Of a stretch of 6,056 nt of DNA, positions 6,003 through 6,056 are shown in pieces (the first letter of the stretch is position 1; each line of letters begins with the position of its first letter). Source of the DNA: an uncultured Rikenella sp. (lineage in GTDB: Bacteria; Bacteroidota; Bacteroidia; Bacteroidales; Rikenellaceae); the NCBI RefSeq assembly GCF_910577125.1, contig NZ_CAJTMN010000111.1, positions 1-6,056 of the forward strand, written 5' to 3'. The notes beneath the pieces were generated by a model. The model did not search any database. It was given only the letters and a program-made list of their open reading frames with translations, and was not told the origin of the DNA. Both the position numbers and the translations under genes were made by a program.

Positions 6003-6056
6003 GGGAAATCGTTCAAAGCGACTTGCGCTTTGGACAAGATTTCCCAAAGGCGCGCG
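6003..6056 (+). repeat. Hairpin repeat, copy 3 (right edge of window)
   Basis: GGGAAATC (6003-6010) pairs with GATTTCCC (6038-6045). GTTCAAAGCG (6011-6020) pairs with CGCTTTGGAC (6026-6035) around ACTTG, with one T-G wobble (6013/6033) and the same unpaired AA (6036-6037) as the other copies. It ends in GCGCGCG (6050-6056) at the window edge. Orientation is the same as copies 1 and 2. Confidence 0.85.

Noticed and set aside
5761..6037. Two overlapping minus-strand open frames of about 60 codons (5761-5946 and 5849-6037)
   Set aside because: Both lie over the inverted-repeat region and hairpin copy 3, have no promoter or family features, and look like by-products of repeat sequence.

Overview
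The window reads as chromosomal DNA from a GC-rich member of the Bacteroidales, most likely Rikenellaceae/Alistipes-like. The lineage call is an inference from four things: a Bacteroidetes-type promoter (TTTG ... TAnnTTTG) before the main gene, the lack of Shine-Dalgarno sequences at starts, a short GT3 glycogen synthase fused to a GT35 phosphorylase, and a FISUMP-like C-terminal protein fragment of a kind common in gut Bacteroidales.

Layout, left to right. Positions 1-148 hold two tandem copies of a long hairpin repeat that ends in GCGCGCG. Positions 129-518 are an open frame encoding only the C-terminal part of a FISUMP/C-type-lectin-like surface protein. It starts inside the repeat with no credible start codon, so it looks like a truncated gene or a silent cassette. 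Positions 519-704 are a C/A-rich gap. Positions 705-1103 encode a YraN (UPF0102) family nuclease-like protein. A promoter at 1121-1153 then drives the dominant gene, 1228-5505, a 1425-residue fusion of glycogen synthase (GT3) and alpha-glucan phosphorylase (DUF3417 + GT35). A strong intrinsic terminator at 5571-5611 follows. From 5612 to the end I see no credible gene, only a dense series of inverted repeats. The last of these (6003-6056) is a third copy of the hairpin repeat at the left edge, in the same orientation.

The one clear metabolic theme is storage glucan turnover. A single polypeptide carries a domain that extends alpha-1,4-glucan from a nucleotide sugar and another that releases glucose-1-phosphate by phosphorolysis, and catalytic motifs of both are present. 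YraN is a housekeeping neighbour with no evident functional link.

The most unusual material is noncoding: the hairpin repeat family, whose stem sequence changes between copies while pairing is kept, and the hairpin-dense 3' region. Both ends of the window stop inside the same repeat, which may mean the window is a short contig bounded by a repeat.
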